Part shown: positions 7,801 through 15,996 of the stretch, in pieces
Layout of the letters: each line of letters starts with the position of its first letter
Numbering within the stretch: position 1 is the first letter of the stretch
Origin: Caballeronia choica
GTDB taxonomy: Bacteria > Pseudomonadota > Gammaproteobacteria > Burkholderiales > Burkholderiaceae
DNA: 40,920 nucleotides
NCBI RefSeq assembly: GCF_001544535.1
Contig: NZ_FCON02000067.1
Span: forward strand, 1-40,920
Direction of reading: 5' to 3'
Notes under the pieces: generated by a model
What the model was told of the DNA's origin: nothing
Seen by the model: only the letters and a program-made list of their open reading frames with translations
Database searches by the model: none
Made by a program: the position numbers and the translations under genes

Positions 7801-8520
7801 TCAGTGCGGCAGCAGGCGGCTCAGCGCCGCGCTGGCGAGTGCCGCGATTTGCGTGAGGAAATCGGTTGCCATGCCTTCGTGGAAGCGCCGCGCGTCGGGC
7901 GAGCCCATTACGAGCAGGCCGAAGGTCGGAGCTTCGGGACCGGCGAGCGGGTCGCGCAGCGCGAGCAGCGCGATCGACTCGGTGGTGTTCGCGGCATCGA
8001 CGACGCCATCGGTCGTCGCCGACGCCACCGACACGGAACTCGCCGACGTCAGCCACTGCGCGGCCTCGAAGCCGGTGTTGGTGCCGCAATAGGGTGTCGC
8101 GAGGCTGCTGGTGAAGAGGCGCACTTCCTCGCCGACCTGGCGCGCGAATTCCGCCTGCGAATACGGCTCGGCGACATCCCACACGCGCAGCGCGGCTTGT
8201 GGCACGTCGAAGATTTCGCACAGGCCCGCGCTGATCGTCTTCGGCAGCGCGTGCGGATCGCGCTCGGCGATCACGCGAATCGTCCAGCGATTGAACTTCG
8301 ACGCGATGCTGTCGTTTTCGTGGCCGTAGCGCAGCAGTTCGGCGAGACGCCGCTCGAGTTGCTTGTTCTTGTCGCGCAGCATTTCCATCTGGCGTTCCTG
8401 CAACGACACCGCCGACTTGCCGTGCGGATTCGAAAGCCGGATGCTGCCGAGCAGTTCCGCGTGTTCGGCGAAAAAATCGGGGTTGGCGAGCAGGTAATCG
8501 GCGACTTCGCGTTCGTTCAT
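7801..8520 (-). CDS. DUF484 (GAF-like) family protein
   Basis: The 239-residue protein starts MNEREVADYLLANPDFFAEH, the signature opening of DUF484. A predicted coiled coil at about 38-65 (QERQMEMLRDKNKQLERRLA) precedes a GAF-like sensory domain to the end. No catalytic residues are evident and the function of the family is unsettled. Its fixed place between dapF and xerC in many proteobacteria suggests a link to cell envelope or division, but that is inference. Translation is probably coupled to xerC (4-nt gap). Confidence 0.9.
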   Translation of the reverse strand: MNEREVADYLLANPDFFAEHAELLGSIRLSNPHGKSAVSLQERQMEMLRDKNKQLERRLAELLRYGHENDSIASKFNRWTIRVIAERDPHALPKTISAGLCEIFDVPQAALRVWDVAEPYSQAEFARQVGEEVRLFTSSLATPYCGTNTGFEAAQWLTSASSVSVASATTDGVVDAANTTESIALLALRDPLAGPEAPTFGLLVMGSPDARRFHEGMATDFLTQIAALASAALSRLLPH

Positions 8521-8568
8521 GGTTTCGGCTGATTGAGGCTAAATGACGTGAGTGGCGCCTGGGTTCGG

Positions 8569-9441
8569 TCAGTTCGCGTCGGAAAGTTCGATTTCGCCTT
8601 CGAAGACGGTTGCGGCGGGGCCGGCCATCAAGAGCGGCGAGGATTCGTCGGCGGCGCCGGCCCAGGTGATCGTCAGCAGGCCGCCGTGCGTCTGCACGCG
8701 CACGGGCGAATCCAGCAGGCCGCGCCGGATGCCTGCCGCGACCGCCGCGCACGCGCCCGTGCCGCACGCGAGCGTCTCGCCCGCGCCGCGTTCGTAGACG
8801 CGCAGCTTCACCGAGTTCCGATCGACGATCTGCATGAAGCCGGCGTTCACCTTGTTCGGAAAGCGCGCGTGCTGTTCGATCAGCGGCCCCACCGACAAAA
8901 CCGGATAGGCCTCGACATCATCGACGACCTGCACCGCATGCGGATTGCCCATCGATACCGCCGAAATCCAGTGCTTCTCTCCATCGACGGCGAGCGGCCA
9001 GAGCGTATCGGCGCCTTCCGTGCGGCCTTCGAGCCCTTGGGTGTCGAACGGCACACGCGGCGGATCGAACACCGGACTGCTCATGTCCACCACGACGTCG
9101 CCGTTTTCCAGCATCGTCAGCGTGATGACGCCCTGCTGCACCTGCACGCGCACGCTCGCCGCGCCGGTGAGCCCGCGATCGCGCACGAACTTGACGAAAC
9201 AGCGCGCGCCGTTGCCGCAATGCTCGACCTCACCGCCGTCGCAATTGAAGATGCGGTACTTGAAATCGACGCCATCGATGGTCGGCTTTTCAACCAGCAG
9301 CAACTGATCCGCGCCGACGCCGAAATGCCGGTTCGCGAGCGCGCGCACCTGCGTGGCGCTCAGGTTGAGCGGCTTCGTGTAGCCGTCGAGCACGACGAAG
9401 TCGTTGCCCGCGCCGTGCATCTTGGTGAATTTGAGTTTCAT
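8569..9441 (-). CDS. dapF: Diaminopimelate epimerase
   Basis: Converts LL-diaminopimelate to meso-diaminopimelate for lysine and peptidoglycan synthesis; cytoplasmic and cofactor-free. The 290-residue protein starts [17 protein letters not shown], the family N-terminal signature. The two catalytic cysteines are Cys75 (EHCGNGARC) and Cys226 (LACGTGACA), one in each pseudo-symmetric half. It lies between the lipid A acyltransferase and DUF484 on the same strand, with gaps of 78 and 48 nt. Confidence 0.97.
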   Translation of the reverse strand: MKLKFTKMHGAGNDFVVLDGYTKPLNLSATQVRALANRHFGVGADQLLLVEKPTIDGVDFKYRIFNCDGGEVEHCGNGARCFVKFVRDRGLTGAASVRVQVQQGVITLTMLENGDVVVDMSSPVFDPPRVPFDTQGLEGRTEGADTLWPLAVDGEKHWISAVSMGNPHAVQVVDDVEAYPVLSVGPLIEQHARFPNKVNAGFMQIVDRNSVKLRVYERGAGETLACGTGACAAVAAGIRRGLLDSPVRVQTHGGLLTITWAGAADESSPLLMAGPAATVFEGEIELSDAN

Positions 9442-9519
9442 GGCCGCTATTGTATGTGACCGGAGCGCGCCGGACCGCTGGCCGGTCGGCCAACGTGGGC
9501 GATCAGGAGGCGCTGTGAG

Positions 9520-10404
9520 TCAATAAACCCCCGGCTCACCCGGCGGACGCGTCTTGAAGCGCTTGTGAACCCAATAATATTGCTCGGGAATGAGCGGAAT
9601 CTGTTCTTCGAGGAGTTCGTTCATGCGGCGCGCGTCGGCCACGTCGTCGCCGGTCGGATAGTTTTCCCACGGCTTCAATATCTTCAGCCGATAGCCCTTG
9701 TAGTTCGGCAGCACCTCGCCGATGAACGGCACCACTTGCGCGTGCCCCGCTTTCGCCAGCCGCCCGACGGCCGTCAGCGTGCACGCCGGAATGCCGAAAA
9801 ACGGCACGAACGCAGAGTTGCGCATGCCGTAATCCATGTCGGCGCCGAGCATCACCGGCTTGCGGTCGCGCAGCCAGCGCAGCACGATGCGCGCACTGTC
9901 GGCACGGCTCGCCATGTCGGCGCCGAAGCGGGCGCGCTGCGTCTTCGCTATTTCCTCGATCTGCGGGTTCGAGAACGGCTGATAGAGCGACCCGCATTGC
10001 CGGTGCAGCGAGTAATTCAAAAAGATCGACCCCGCCTCGATACCGACGAAATGCAGCCCAAGAAAGAGCGTCGGCGGCAGATTGGGATCCGAAAGATCGA
10101 CGGCGCTATCGACTTCGATCAGCTTTTCCAGCTTCTTTGCCGAGCCGAACCATTGCACGCTGCGCTCCACATAGCTGCGGATCGCGTGCCGGAAGTGCTG
10201 TTGCGCGACTTCCTCGCGGCGCTCGGGTGCCCAGTCGGGAAAGCACAGGCGGAGGTTGGTGTGGACGACGCGCTTTCTGCTGCTCGGGACCTGGTAGAGC
10301 AGCCAGCCGAGGCCATCGCCGAAGCGCGCTGTGATGCCGTATGGGAGGACCGCGAGGAATTTCAGGAAGCCGACTGCAAGCGCAATGCCGATGCGGCCTA
10401 GCAT
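9520..10404 (-). CDS. lpxL: Lipid A biosynthesis late acyltransferase (LpxL/HtrB family)
   Basis: Inner-membrane enzyme that adds a secondary acyl chain to lipid A. I chose the start MLGRIGIALAVGFLKFLA at 10404 (294 residues). The upstream in-frame extension to 10644 has unlikely composition and would cover the metK promoter and leader. One N-terminal membrane segment spans about 3-22. The catalytic HX4E motif is His118-Glu123 (HFVGIE), and the acceptor-binding region has VMLGADMDYG and VPFFG. The exact chain and position (LpxL or LpxM) cannot be told from sequence. It diverges from metK and heads the dapF-side gene string. Confidence 0.9.
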   Translation of the reverse strand: MLGRIGIALAVGFLKFLAVLPYGITARFGDGLGWLLYQVPSSRKRVVHTNLRLCFPDWAPERREEVAQQHFRHAIRSYVERSVQWFGSAKKLEKLIEVDSAVDLSDPNLPPTLFLGLHFVGIEAGSIFLNYSLHRQCGSLYQPFSNPQIEEIAKTQRARFGADMASRADSARIVLRWLRDRKPVMLGADMDYGMRNSAFVPFFGIPACTLTAVGRLAKAGHAQVVPFIGEVLPNYKGYRLKILKPWENYPTGDDVADARRMNELLEEQIPLIPEQYYWVHKRFKTRPPGEPGVY

Positions 10405-10484
10405 GACACGCCCCGGCACTTGGACGGCCGATCGGAGCGAGACAAAAATGGGAGCGGGATGATTGGCGGCAAGCGTCAGGCTCT

Positions 10485-10511
10485 GTGACAAAGGTGAGAA
10501 AGCGCTATAAT
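10485..10511 (+). promoter_or_regulatory. Candidate sigma-70 promoter of metK
   Basis: A perfect TATAAT (10506-10511) is preceded by GTGACA (10485-10490) with a 15-nt spacer, or by TGTGAC with 16 nt. Transcription would start near 10517-10519, giving a leader of about 150 nt ahead of the GTG start. The -35 is only partly matched. Confidence 0.55.
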
Positions 10512-10516
10512 AAGAC

Positions 10517-10603
10517 CTTCGCCGAGTTAATGGACAACTTGCGGGGCGAAGCCGGCCGGCGCCGAAAGGCGCTGGTCGTAAATGTAATCCGCTAAAGCGT
10601 CGC
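10517..10603 (+). ncRNA. SAM-II-class-like riboswitch aptamer in the metK leader
   Basis: P1 is CTTCGCC (10517-10523) with GGCGAAG (10545-10551). The 21-nt loop starts GAGTTAA and ends TTGCGG (10539-10544). After the linker come AAATGTA (10580-10586) and CCGCTAAAGCG (10589-10599). GCGG of the loop pairs with CCGC (10589-10592), and the preceding TT pairs with AA (10594-10595) leaving one bulged U. This makes an H-type pseudoknot stacked on P1. Loop TTGC, then AAAUGUA and GCUAA, in this topology, match what I know of SAM-II riboswitches. Unusually, an 11-bp hairpin with a GAAA tetraloop (10553-10563/10568-10578) fills the linker. The metK gene downstream makes SAM, which fits feedback control. 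No covariance search was run. Confidence 0.68.
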
Positions 10604-10669
10604 CGCTTCAGACTCCAATCTAAGTGGCTACGTGAGCAACCCAACGTACCTCTAATGGAGTCTGAAGCG
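10604..10669 (+). promoter_or_regulatory. Shine-Dalgarno-sequestering hairpin (expression platform) of metK
   Basis: CGCTTCAGACTCCA (10604-10617) and TGGAGTCTGAAGCG (10656-10669) are perfect 14-nt complements. The right arm contains the GGAG Shine-Dalgarno (10657-10660) and the first base of the GTG start. The 38-nt loop holds a smaller hairpin (TACGT/ACGTA plus GG/CC). The left arm can instead pair upstream: AAGCG (10595-10599), part of the aptamer, with CGCTT (10604-10608). Aptamer folding and SD exposure are thus mutually exclusive, the expected logic of a translational OFF switch. Confidence 0.75.
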
Positions 10670-11856
10670 TGTCAAACGATTATCTGTTTACCTCCGAATC
10701 TGTTTCCGAAGGCCACCCGGACAAGGTCGCCGATCAAATCTCCGACGCCATCCTCGACGCTATCCTGGCTCAGGACAAGTATTCGCGCGTCGCGGCTGAA
10801 ACCCTTTGCAATACCGGACTGGTCGTCCTTGCGGGCGAAATCACAACCACGGCCAACGTCGACTACATCCAGGTCGCGCGTGAAACCATCAAGCGCATCG
10901 GCTACGACAACACCGACTACGGCATCGACTACCGCGGCTGCGCGGTGCTCGTCGCGTACGACAAGCAATCGCCGGACATCGCGCAGGGCGTGGACACCGC
11001 TCACGACGACAACCTCGACCAGGGCGCCGGCGATCAGGGCCTGATGTTCGGCTACGCCTGCGACGAAACGCCCGAACTGATGCCGCTGCCGATCCACCTG
11101 TCGCACCGTCTGGTCGAGCGTCAGGCGAACCTGCGCCGCGACGGCCGTCTGCCGTGGCTGCGTCCGGACGCGAAGTCGCAAGTCACCGTGCGTTACGTCG
11201 ACGGCAAGGCGCATTCCATCGATACCGTCGTGCTCTCGACGCAACACGCGCCGGACATCGAACTGCCGCAACTGCGCGAAGCGGTGATCGAGGAGATCAT
11301 CAAGCCGACGCTGCCCGCCGAGCTCATCAAGGGCGACATCAAGTTCCTCGTGAACCCGACCGGTCGTTTCGTGATCGGCGGTCCGCAAGGCGATTGCGGC
11401 CTGACGGGCCGCAAGATCATCGTCGACACGTACGGCGGCGCGGCGCCGCACGGCGGTGGCGCGTTCTCGGGCAAGGACCCGTCGAAGGTAGACCGTTCGG
11501 CAGCCTATGCCGGGCGTTATGTTGCGAAGAACGTCGTCGCGGCAGGGCTGGCTTCGCGCTGCTTGATCCAGGTTTCGTACGCGATCGGCGTGGCACGTCC
11601 GACTTCGGTGATGGTCAACACGTTCGGCACCGGCCGCGTGTCGGATGCGGAAATCACGAAGCTCGTGCTCGAACACTTCGATTTGCGTCCGAAGGGCATC
11701 ATCCAGATGCTCGATCTGCTGCGTCCTATCTACGAGAAGACCGCGGCATATGGTCACTTCGGCCGCGAAGAGCCGGAATTCTCGTGGGAATTCGCCGATA
11801 AGGCGCTCGTGCTGGCCGAAGCAGCCGGCACGGAGCCGGTGGTCCAGGTCGCATAA
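10669..11856 (+). CDS. metK: S-adenosylmethionine synthetase
   Basis: Makes SAM from methionine and ATP, with tripolyphosphate cleaved to phosphate and pyrophosphate. The 395-residue protein starts at GTG 10669 with [20 protein letters not shown]. Family signatures are GHPDKVADQ near the N-terminus, [12 protein letters not shown] in the middle and [20 protein letters not shown] in the third repeat. Length is normal. The start codon is embedded in a long leader hairpin and there is a SAM-II-like aptamer upstream, so translation is probably repressed by its own product. A strong terminator follows, so it is monocistronic. Confidence 0.98.
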   Translation: MSNDYLFTSESVSEGHPDKVADQISDAILDAILAQDKYSRVAAETLCNTGLVVLAGEITTTANVDYIQVARETIKRIGYDNTDYGIDYRGCAVLVAYDKQSPDIAQGVDTAHDDNLDQGAGDQGLMFGYACDETPELMPLPIHLSHRLVERQANLRRDGRLPWLRPDAKSQVTVRYVDGKAHSIDTVVLSTQHAPDIELPQLREAVIEEIIKPTLPAELIKGDIKFLVNPTGRFVIGGPQGDCGLTGRKIIVDTYGGAAPHGGGAFSGKDPSKVDRSAAYAGRYVAKNVVAAGLASRCLIQVSYAIGVARPTSVMVNTFGTGRVSDAEITKLVLEHFDLRPKGIIQMLDLLRPIYEKTAAYGHFGREEPEFSWEFADKALVLAEAAGTEPVVQVA

Positions 11857-11883
11857 GGCACTTTCCGCATCGCTCGAACGAAA

Positions 11884-11907
11884 AACCCGGCTCGCCGGGT
11901 TTTTTTT
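11884..11907 (+). terminator. Rho-independent terminator of metK
   Basis: AACCCGG and CCGGGTT around a CTCG loop, followed by a run of eight T, about 28 nt after the metK stop. Confidence 0.92.
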
Positions 11908-11990
11908 CGTTCGCGCACAGGCGTCGCCGACGCGGTGCAGTTCTTGCGCTTGCGTAAGTCGGCCATGCATCAAACCGGAAGGGAGCGCTC

Positions 11991-13100
11991 ATGCCGCTGG
12001 AAAAACTGCTGTCGCCGATCAGCATCGGCAATCTCGAATTGCCGAATCGCGTCGTGATGGCACCGCTCACGCGCAACCGCGCGTCGCAGCCGGGCGACGT
12101 GCCTTCTGAAATGAACGCCCGCTATTACGCGCAGCGCGCGGGTGCGGGGCTGATCGTGTCGGAGGCCACGCACATTTCGCGTCAGGGGCAGGGCTATTGG
12201 GCCGCGCCCGGCATCTATTCCGATGCGCAGGAGGCCGGCTGGAAGAACGTCGCCGGCGCGGTGCATGCGAAGCAAGGCAGGATCGCGCTGCAGTTGTGGC
12301 ACGTCGGGCGGGTGTCGCACCGGCTCGCGCAGGCGGACAGCGCGCAACCGGTCGCGCCATCGGCGATTCGCGCGGAAAACACGCAGGTGTTCGTGAAGAA
12401 CGAGGACGGCACGCTCGGTTTCGTCGACGTCGACGAACCGCGTGCGCTGGAGACGAGCGAGCTGTCCGGCATCGTCCTGCAATACGTCGATGCCACGCAG
12501 CGGGCGAAGCGCGCCGGCTTCGACATGGTCGAAGTGCACGCGGCGAATGGTTATCTGTTGCAGCAATTCATGTCGACCCATACCAACCGCCGCACCGACG
12601 AATATGGCGGCAGCGTCGAGAATCGCGTGCGGTTGACGGTGGAGGTGCTGGAGGCGGTGGCGGGCGTGATCGGCGCGGATCGGGTGGGCATCCGCATCTC
12701 GCCGAACTTCGTCGGCTTTGATTTGAAGGACGCCGAGGCCGAGGCGTCGGCGATTTATCTGGTGAAGGAACTGAAGCGCATCGGCATCGCATACCTGCAC
12801 ATCGCGGAGCCGGACTGGGCGGGCGGCGAGCCGTTATCGGAGAATTTCCGTCAAACCCTGCGTGACGCCTACGACGGCGTAATCATCGCGTGCGGGGAAT
12901 ATACGGCGGAGGAAGCGGAGGCGCGCATCGAATGCGGCGAAGCGGACGCCGTGGCATTCGGTCGCGCGTTTTTGGCGAACCCGGATCTCGTCGAGCGGTT
13001 CCGGCGCGGTGCGCCGCTCAACGAACCCGACGAGGCAACGTTCTACGGCGGCGGCGAAGAAGGCTACACCGATTATCCGGCGCTCGATGACAACGAGTGA
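11991..13100 (+). CDS. nemA: Old Yellow Enzyme family alkene reductase (NemA-type)
   Basis: FMN-dependent NAD(P)H reductase of activated double bonds and electrophiles such as N-ethylmaleimide or nitro compounds. The 369-residue TIM barrel starts MPLEKLLSPISIGNLELPNR, with GGGAGCG upstream as ribosome site. Active-site landmarks are Thr27 (APLTRNR), the FMN/substrate pair His183 and Asn186 with proton donor Tyr188 (HAANGYLL), and DEYGGSVENR at 203-212. YGG..EEGYTDYP at the C-terminus is typical of NemA-like proteins. No regulator gene (NemR) is adjacent. The physiological substrate is not known. Confidence 0.94.
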   Translation: MPLEKLLSPISIGNLELPNRVVMAPLTRNRASQPGDVPSEMNARYYAQRAGAGLIVSEATHISRQGQGYWAAPGIYSDAQEAGWKNVAGAVHAKQGRIALQLWHVGRVSHRLAQADSAQPVAPSAIRAENTQVFVKNEDGTLGFVDVDEPRALETSELSGIVLQYVDATQRAKRAGFDMVEVHAANGYLLQQFMSTHTNRRTDEYGGSVENRVRLTVEVLEAVAGVIGADRVGIRISPNFVGFDLKDAEAEASAIYLVKELKRIGIAYLHIAEPDWAGGEPLSENFRQTLRDAYDGVIIACGEYTAEEAEARIECGEADAVAFGRAFLANPDLVERFRRGAPLNEPDEATFYGGGEEGYTDYPALDDNE

Positions 13101-13923
13101 AGCCCGGGAACGCGGAACAGACACCTGAATTTCGCCAACGGCAGCGCGGCGATAAGGTTTGATCCGCGCGAACCAGCCCTGGAATTTCGCCGGCGACAAG
13201 GCTTTGCCGTGAAGCCAAAAACCAGTCCTACCGCGCGGCGAACGCGAACCAGCCAGTGCTGGTCGTCGAAAGCCGTCGCGGGCGACGGCTCGTCAGCGCT
13301 GCCGCCTTCGGCTTCGGAACCGGTGCGCGCAATTGCGCCGGACGGCGCAGCAGCGCCTTCAGCGACACGCGTCTTGAAGCCGCGCGCACGCGCAGCGTGA
13401 GGAAGAATCCGCGAAACCACGAACGAATGCCGTCGACCGGATGCACATGCTTCAACTGCTCCGCGATGGCCTGCGTGCGTGCTGAATGGTGGCGCAGCGC
13501 GCGAATGACGCCGCGCCGCGCCGGACGTGCCGCACGAGCGGCGACGCGGGTAAGACTCGAGGCAAATCGGTTGTTCATGGGCTCAGTATTCGTCGGTTGC
13601 ACGACAGGAAGGTCACGCAGACTCGACGATAGTCGTCTCAAAAAAGTCGTTCAATTGTTGTGTTCGATCTTCGATTCGGGTGCGGCACCGAAGTTGCACC
13701 GAATTGAAGCGCGAAGCTTACAAGACAAGTGTGACCCGGGTAAGACCGCGTTTTCCCTGCAGTTTTATGAAGCGGACGCTTCAAACTCACCGCTGGGAAG
13801 TCCGAAATGTCCGGGCGAAAGCCTTGAATGCGTCTGCGGATTTACAATCGTGTTTTCGCCCTAATTTGCTGTGAGCGTGCCCCACGCGAGCATGCAGACG
13901 CGCTCTACACCCGTGAGTTGGAA
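13101..13923. other. Intergenic region nemA - phyH
   Basis: Apart from the doubtful minus-strand frame at 13228-13578, I see no gene. GCGAACCAGCC occurs twice (near 13167 and 13246) and AATTTCGCC occurs twice nearby, suggesting a decayed short duplication. A small dyad GACGA-TAG-TCGTC lies at about 13624-13636. No terminator with a T-run follows nemA. Confidence 0.35.
13228..13578 (-). CDS. Hypothetical small basic protein
   Basis: A 116-residue frame starting MNNRFASSLTRVAARAARPA and ending TGWFAFAAR. It is rich in Arg and Ala with no recognisable domain, signal peptide or membrane segment. There is no convincing Shine-Dalgarno before the ATG. Long spurious frames are common in this GC-rich DNA. 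It is listed because it is the only plausible gene in an 820-nt gap and because HVHPVDGIRSWFRGFFLTL is less biased than a typical shadow frame. It may not be real. Confidence 0.3.
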   Translation of the reverse strand: MNNRFASSLTRVAARAARPARRGVIRALRHHSARTQAIAEQLKHVHPVDGIRSWFRGFFLTLRVRAASRRVSLKALLRRPAQLRAPVPKPKAAALTSRRPRRLSTTSTGWFAFAAR

Positions 13924-14700
13924 ATGCCCGATCAATCGTTGTTGAAATCGAAGAAGGAACAGGTTCGCGAGTTGCGCGAGACCGGCTATGTCGTCGTGCG
14001 CGGGCTCGTGCCACCGGCGCGTTGCGAGGCGCTGCGTGAAGTCGCGCGCCGGCAACTGGCCGAAGCCGCGCTGCCCGCCGAATTCGAAGCCGATCTGAAA
14101 TATCCGGGCGCGCCGGATTCGAAGGACGCCCCGGGCGGGCATACGGTGCGGCGTCTGCTCGATGCTTACGTGCGCGATCCGCTGTTCGCCGAATGGGCGA
14201 CGTCGCCGGAAGTGCGCGGCTGGATGGAGCTGTATTTCGGCGAGACGCCGTATCTGTCACGCGCGCATCACAACTGCCTGATGACCAAGCATCCGACGTA
14301 CGGCAGCCTGACCGGCTGGCATCGCGATGCGCGCTACTGGGCGTTCGAGCGCGACGATCTCGTTTCGGCGTGGATCGCGCTCGGCAGCGAGACGGTAGAG
14401 AACGGCGCGCTCTGGTTCGTGCCGCAGTCGCACACGCTGCCGTTCACGTCCGAGCGCTTCGACGCAGCCAAGTTCTTCCGCTCCGACCTGCCGGAAAACG
14501 AGGCGCTGATCCGCACCGCCGTTTCGCCGGAATTGCAGGCGGGCGACGTCGTCTTCTTCCATTGCAACACGCTGCACTCGGCCGGCAAGAATCTCACGAC
14601 CCAAGTGAAGTTCTCGCTCGTCTACACCTATCGTGGCGCGAGCAACGCGCCGTTGCCGGGCACGCGTTCGGCGGCGAAACCGGAAGTCGCGCTGGTCTAG
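13924..14700 (+). CDS. Phytanoyl-CoA dioxygenase (PhyH) family Fe(II)/2-oxoglutarate oxygenase
   Basis: Probable non-haem iron oxygenase of 258 residues. The start MPDQSLLKSKKEQ at 13924 has GAGTTGGAA just upstream and is preferred to the ATG at 13828. The jelly-roll fold carries the metal triad His133-x-Asp135 (GWHRDARYW) and a distal His, most likely His218 (CNTLHSAGKN), with a downstream basic residue to hold 2-oxoglutarate. The family hydroxylates many small substrates, and nothing nearby identifies this one. Its stop overlaps by 4 nt the end of the convergent DUF3185 gene. Confidence 0.9.
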   Translation: MPDQSLLKSKKEQVRELRETGYVVVRGLVPPARCEALREVARRQLAEAALPAEFEADLKYPGAPDSKDAPGGHTVRRLLDAYVRDPLFAEWATSPEVRGWMELYFGETPYLSRAHHNCLMTKHPTYGSLTGWHRDARYWAFERDDLVSAWIALGSETVENGALWFVPQSHTLPFTSERFDAAKFFRSDLPENEALIRTAVSPELQAGDVVFFHCNTLHSAGKNLTTQVKFSLVYTYRGASNAPLPGTRSAAKPEVALV

Positions 14701-14900
14701 CGCCGGGAAGGAATCGTCAGTCCGATCAGGCCGGCGAGCGTCGCGACGACGCCGCCGGCGATCAGCCAGATCGTCTTGTTGGTCGGCGAGCCGGTGAAAA
14801 AGCGCGAGACGTCATTGGAAAGCGAATGAAAGGACGTGCCGCCGAAGTAAAGCAGCACGACCCCGCCGACGAGCAGAGCCGCGGAAATCGCCTTGATCAT
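14697..14900 (-). CDS. DUF3185 small membrane protein
   Basis: A 67-residue protein with two hydrophobic segments (about 3-20 and 43-62) around SNDVSRFFTGSPTNKTIWLI, the conserved DUF3185 signature. Probably an inner-membrane hairpin protein of unknown role. It has a GAGGA-type ribosome site 8 nt before the ATG. It sits 37 nt downstream of the MscS gene on the same strand, so the two may be an operon linked to envelope stress. That link is inference. Confidence 0.85.
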   Translation of the reverse strand: MIKAISAALLVGGVVLLYFGGTSFHSLSNDVSRFFTGSPTNKTIWLIAGGVVATLAGLIGLTIPSRR

Positions 14901-14937
14901 GGATTCCTCTTGATTGGGATGGACGGCGCGCAGATTA

Positions 14938-15765
14938 CTAGGCAGTCTGCGGCGCGTCCAGCACCGGCCGGGGCTCGACCTCCGGCTCCGGCTTCGTCAG
15001 CGGCTGGATCTGACGCAGCAGGTCGGCCTGGACGTTCGCGTGGTCGCCGGCGCGTGTCCACACGCCCACATTCAGTTTCACGCCGGTATCGGTGTAGTCG
15101 GTGACGGCGATCCACGGCTTGGCCGGCTCGTCGACGATGCGCGGATCGTTTTCCACCAGCTTTCGCAGTGAGCCGAGCGCATGTTCGACGCTCTGCGCAT
15201 GCGGCACCTGGAACGTCAGCACCACGCGGCGGCGCTCGTTCGCGCTGTAGTTCGTCACCGGATTCGCCCAGATCGTGCTGTTCGGCACGAACATGATGAT
15301 GCCGTCGTTCTTCGTGAGGCGCGTCGTGAAAAGGCCGATTTCATTCACCGTGCCCGCCGTCGCCCCGGCGCCTTCGATGTAATCGCCGACGCGAAACGGC
15401 CGCAGCAGCAACAACATCAATCCCGCTGCGATATTCTGCAGCGTGCCTTGCAGCGCGAGCCCGATGGCGAGGCCCGCCGCGCCGAGCACGGTCAGGATGC
15501 TCGCCGCCGCGATGCCGAATTTGCCGAGCGCGGCGACGATCGCGATGACGCGGATCGCCCAGAGCGCTAGGCTCGCGAGCACGGGCGTCAGCGTGGCGTC
15601 GGCGTTGGTGCGGCCGAGCGTGCGCCTGAGCGTGTTCGCCACGCGGTTCGACAGCCACCAGCCGATCGCGACGATCAGCAGCGCCATCGCGATATCGAAG
15701 CCGTATTTGAGGACCGCGGTCAGCAGCAGGTCGTAGGCCGGACGTAATTTCTGGATTGGGTCCAT
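14938..15765 (-). CDS. Small-conductance mechanosensitive channel (MscS family)
   Basis: Osmotic-release channel of the inner membrane. The start MDPIQKLRPAYDLLL at 15765 (275 residues) is preferred to 15795 or 15846 because AAGGAG lies 9 nt upstream. Three membrane helices are visible: about 16-38, 53-75 and the pore-lining TM3 rich in Gly and Ala (ILTVLGAAGLAIGLALQGTL), followed by NIAAGLMLLLLRPFRVGDYIE, the MscS signature. The beta domain follows (FVPNSTIWANPVTNYS), and the tail ends PEPEVEPRPVLDAPQTA. Length is close to E. coli MscS. Confidence 0.95.
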   Translation of the reverse strand: MDPIQKLRPAYDLLLTAVLKYGFDIAMALLIVAIGWWLSNRVANTLRRTLGRTNADATLTPVLASLALWAIRVIAIVAALGKFGIAAASILTVLGAAGLAIGLALQGTLQNIAAGLMLLLLRPFRVGDYIEGAGATAGTVNEIGLFTTRLTKNDGIIMFVPNSTIWANPVTNYSANERRRVVLTFQVPHAQSVEHALGSLRKLVENDPRIVDEPAKPWIAVTDYTDTGVKLNVGVWTRAGDHANVQADLLRQIQPLTKPEPEVEPRPVLDAPQTA

Positions 15766-15996
15766 CGGAGATGCTCCTTGCTTGAAGAATTGCATTGGGC
15801 TTTCCTCGGACCAGATCGTTCCCGCTCGCGGCCGATGATTGGCCATCCGGCCAGTCTCGAATAACGGGACGATGGCGAGCGGACCTGCGCGGTATCGCGC
15901 GATTGGCTAACATGACAGGCTCGGCACAGCGAAACCGCTGCTCGCCTGTCCGGCGTCAACCACCGTCCACATCCACATCGATCGAGGAATTCCGTC

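Noticed and set aside
10405-10644. N-terminal extension of the lipid A acyltransferase to 10644
   Set aside because: It would run through the TATAAT promoter and structured leader of metK, has biased composition, and breaks the normal family start.
10517-10669. SAM-I (S-box), SAM-III (SMK) or SAH riboswitch in the metK leader
   Set aside because: None of the four-way junction, kink-turn or SAH core motifs is recognisable; the pseudoknot topology and AAATGTA/GCTAA elements fit only SAM-II-like folds.
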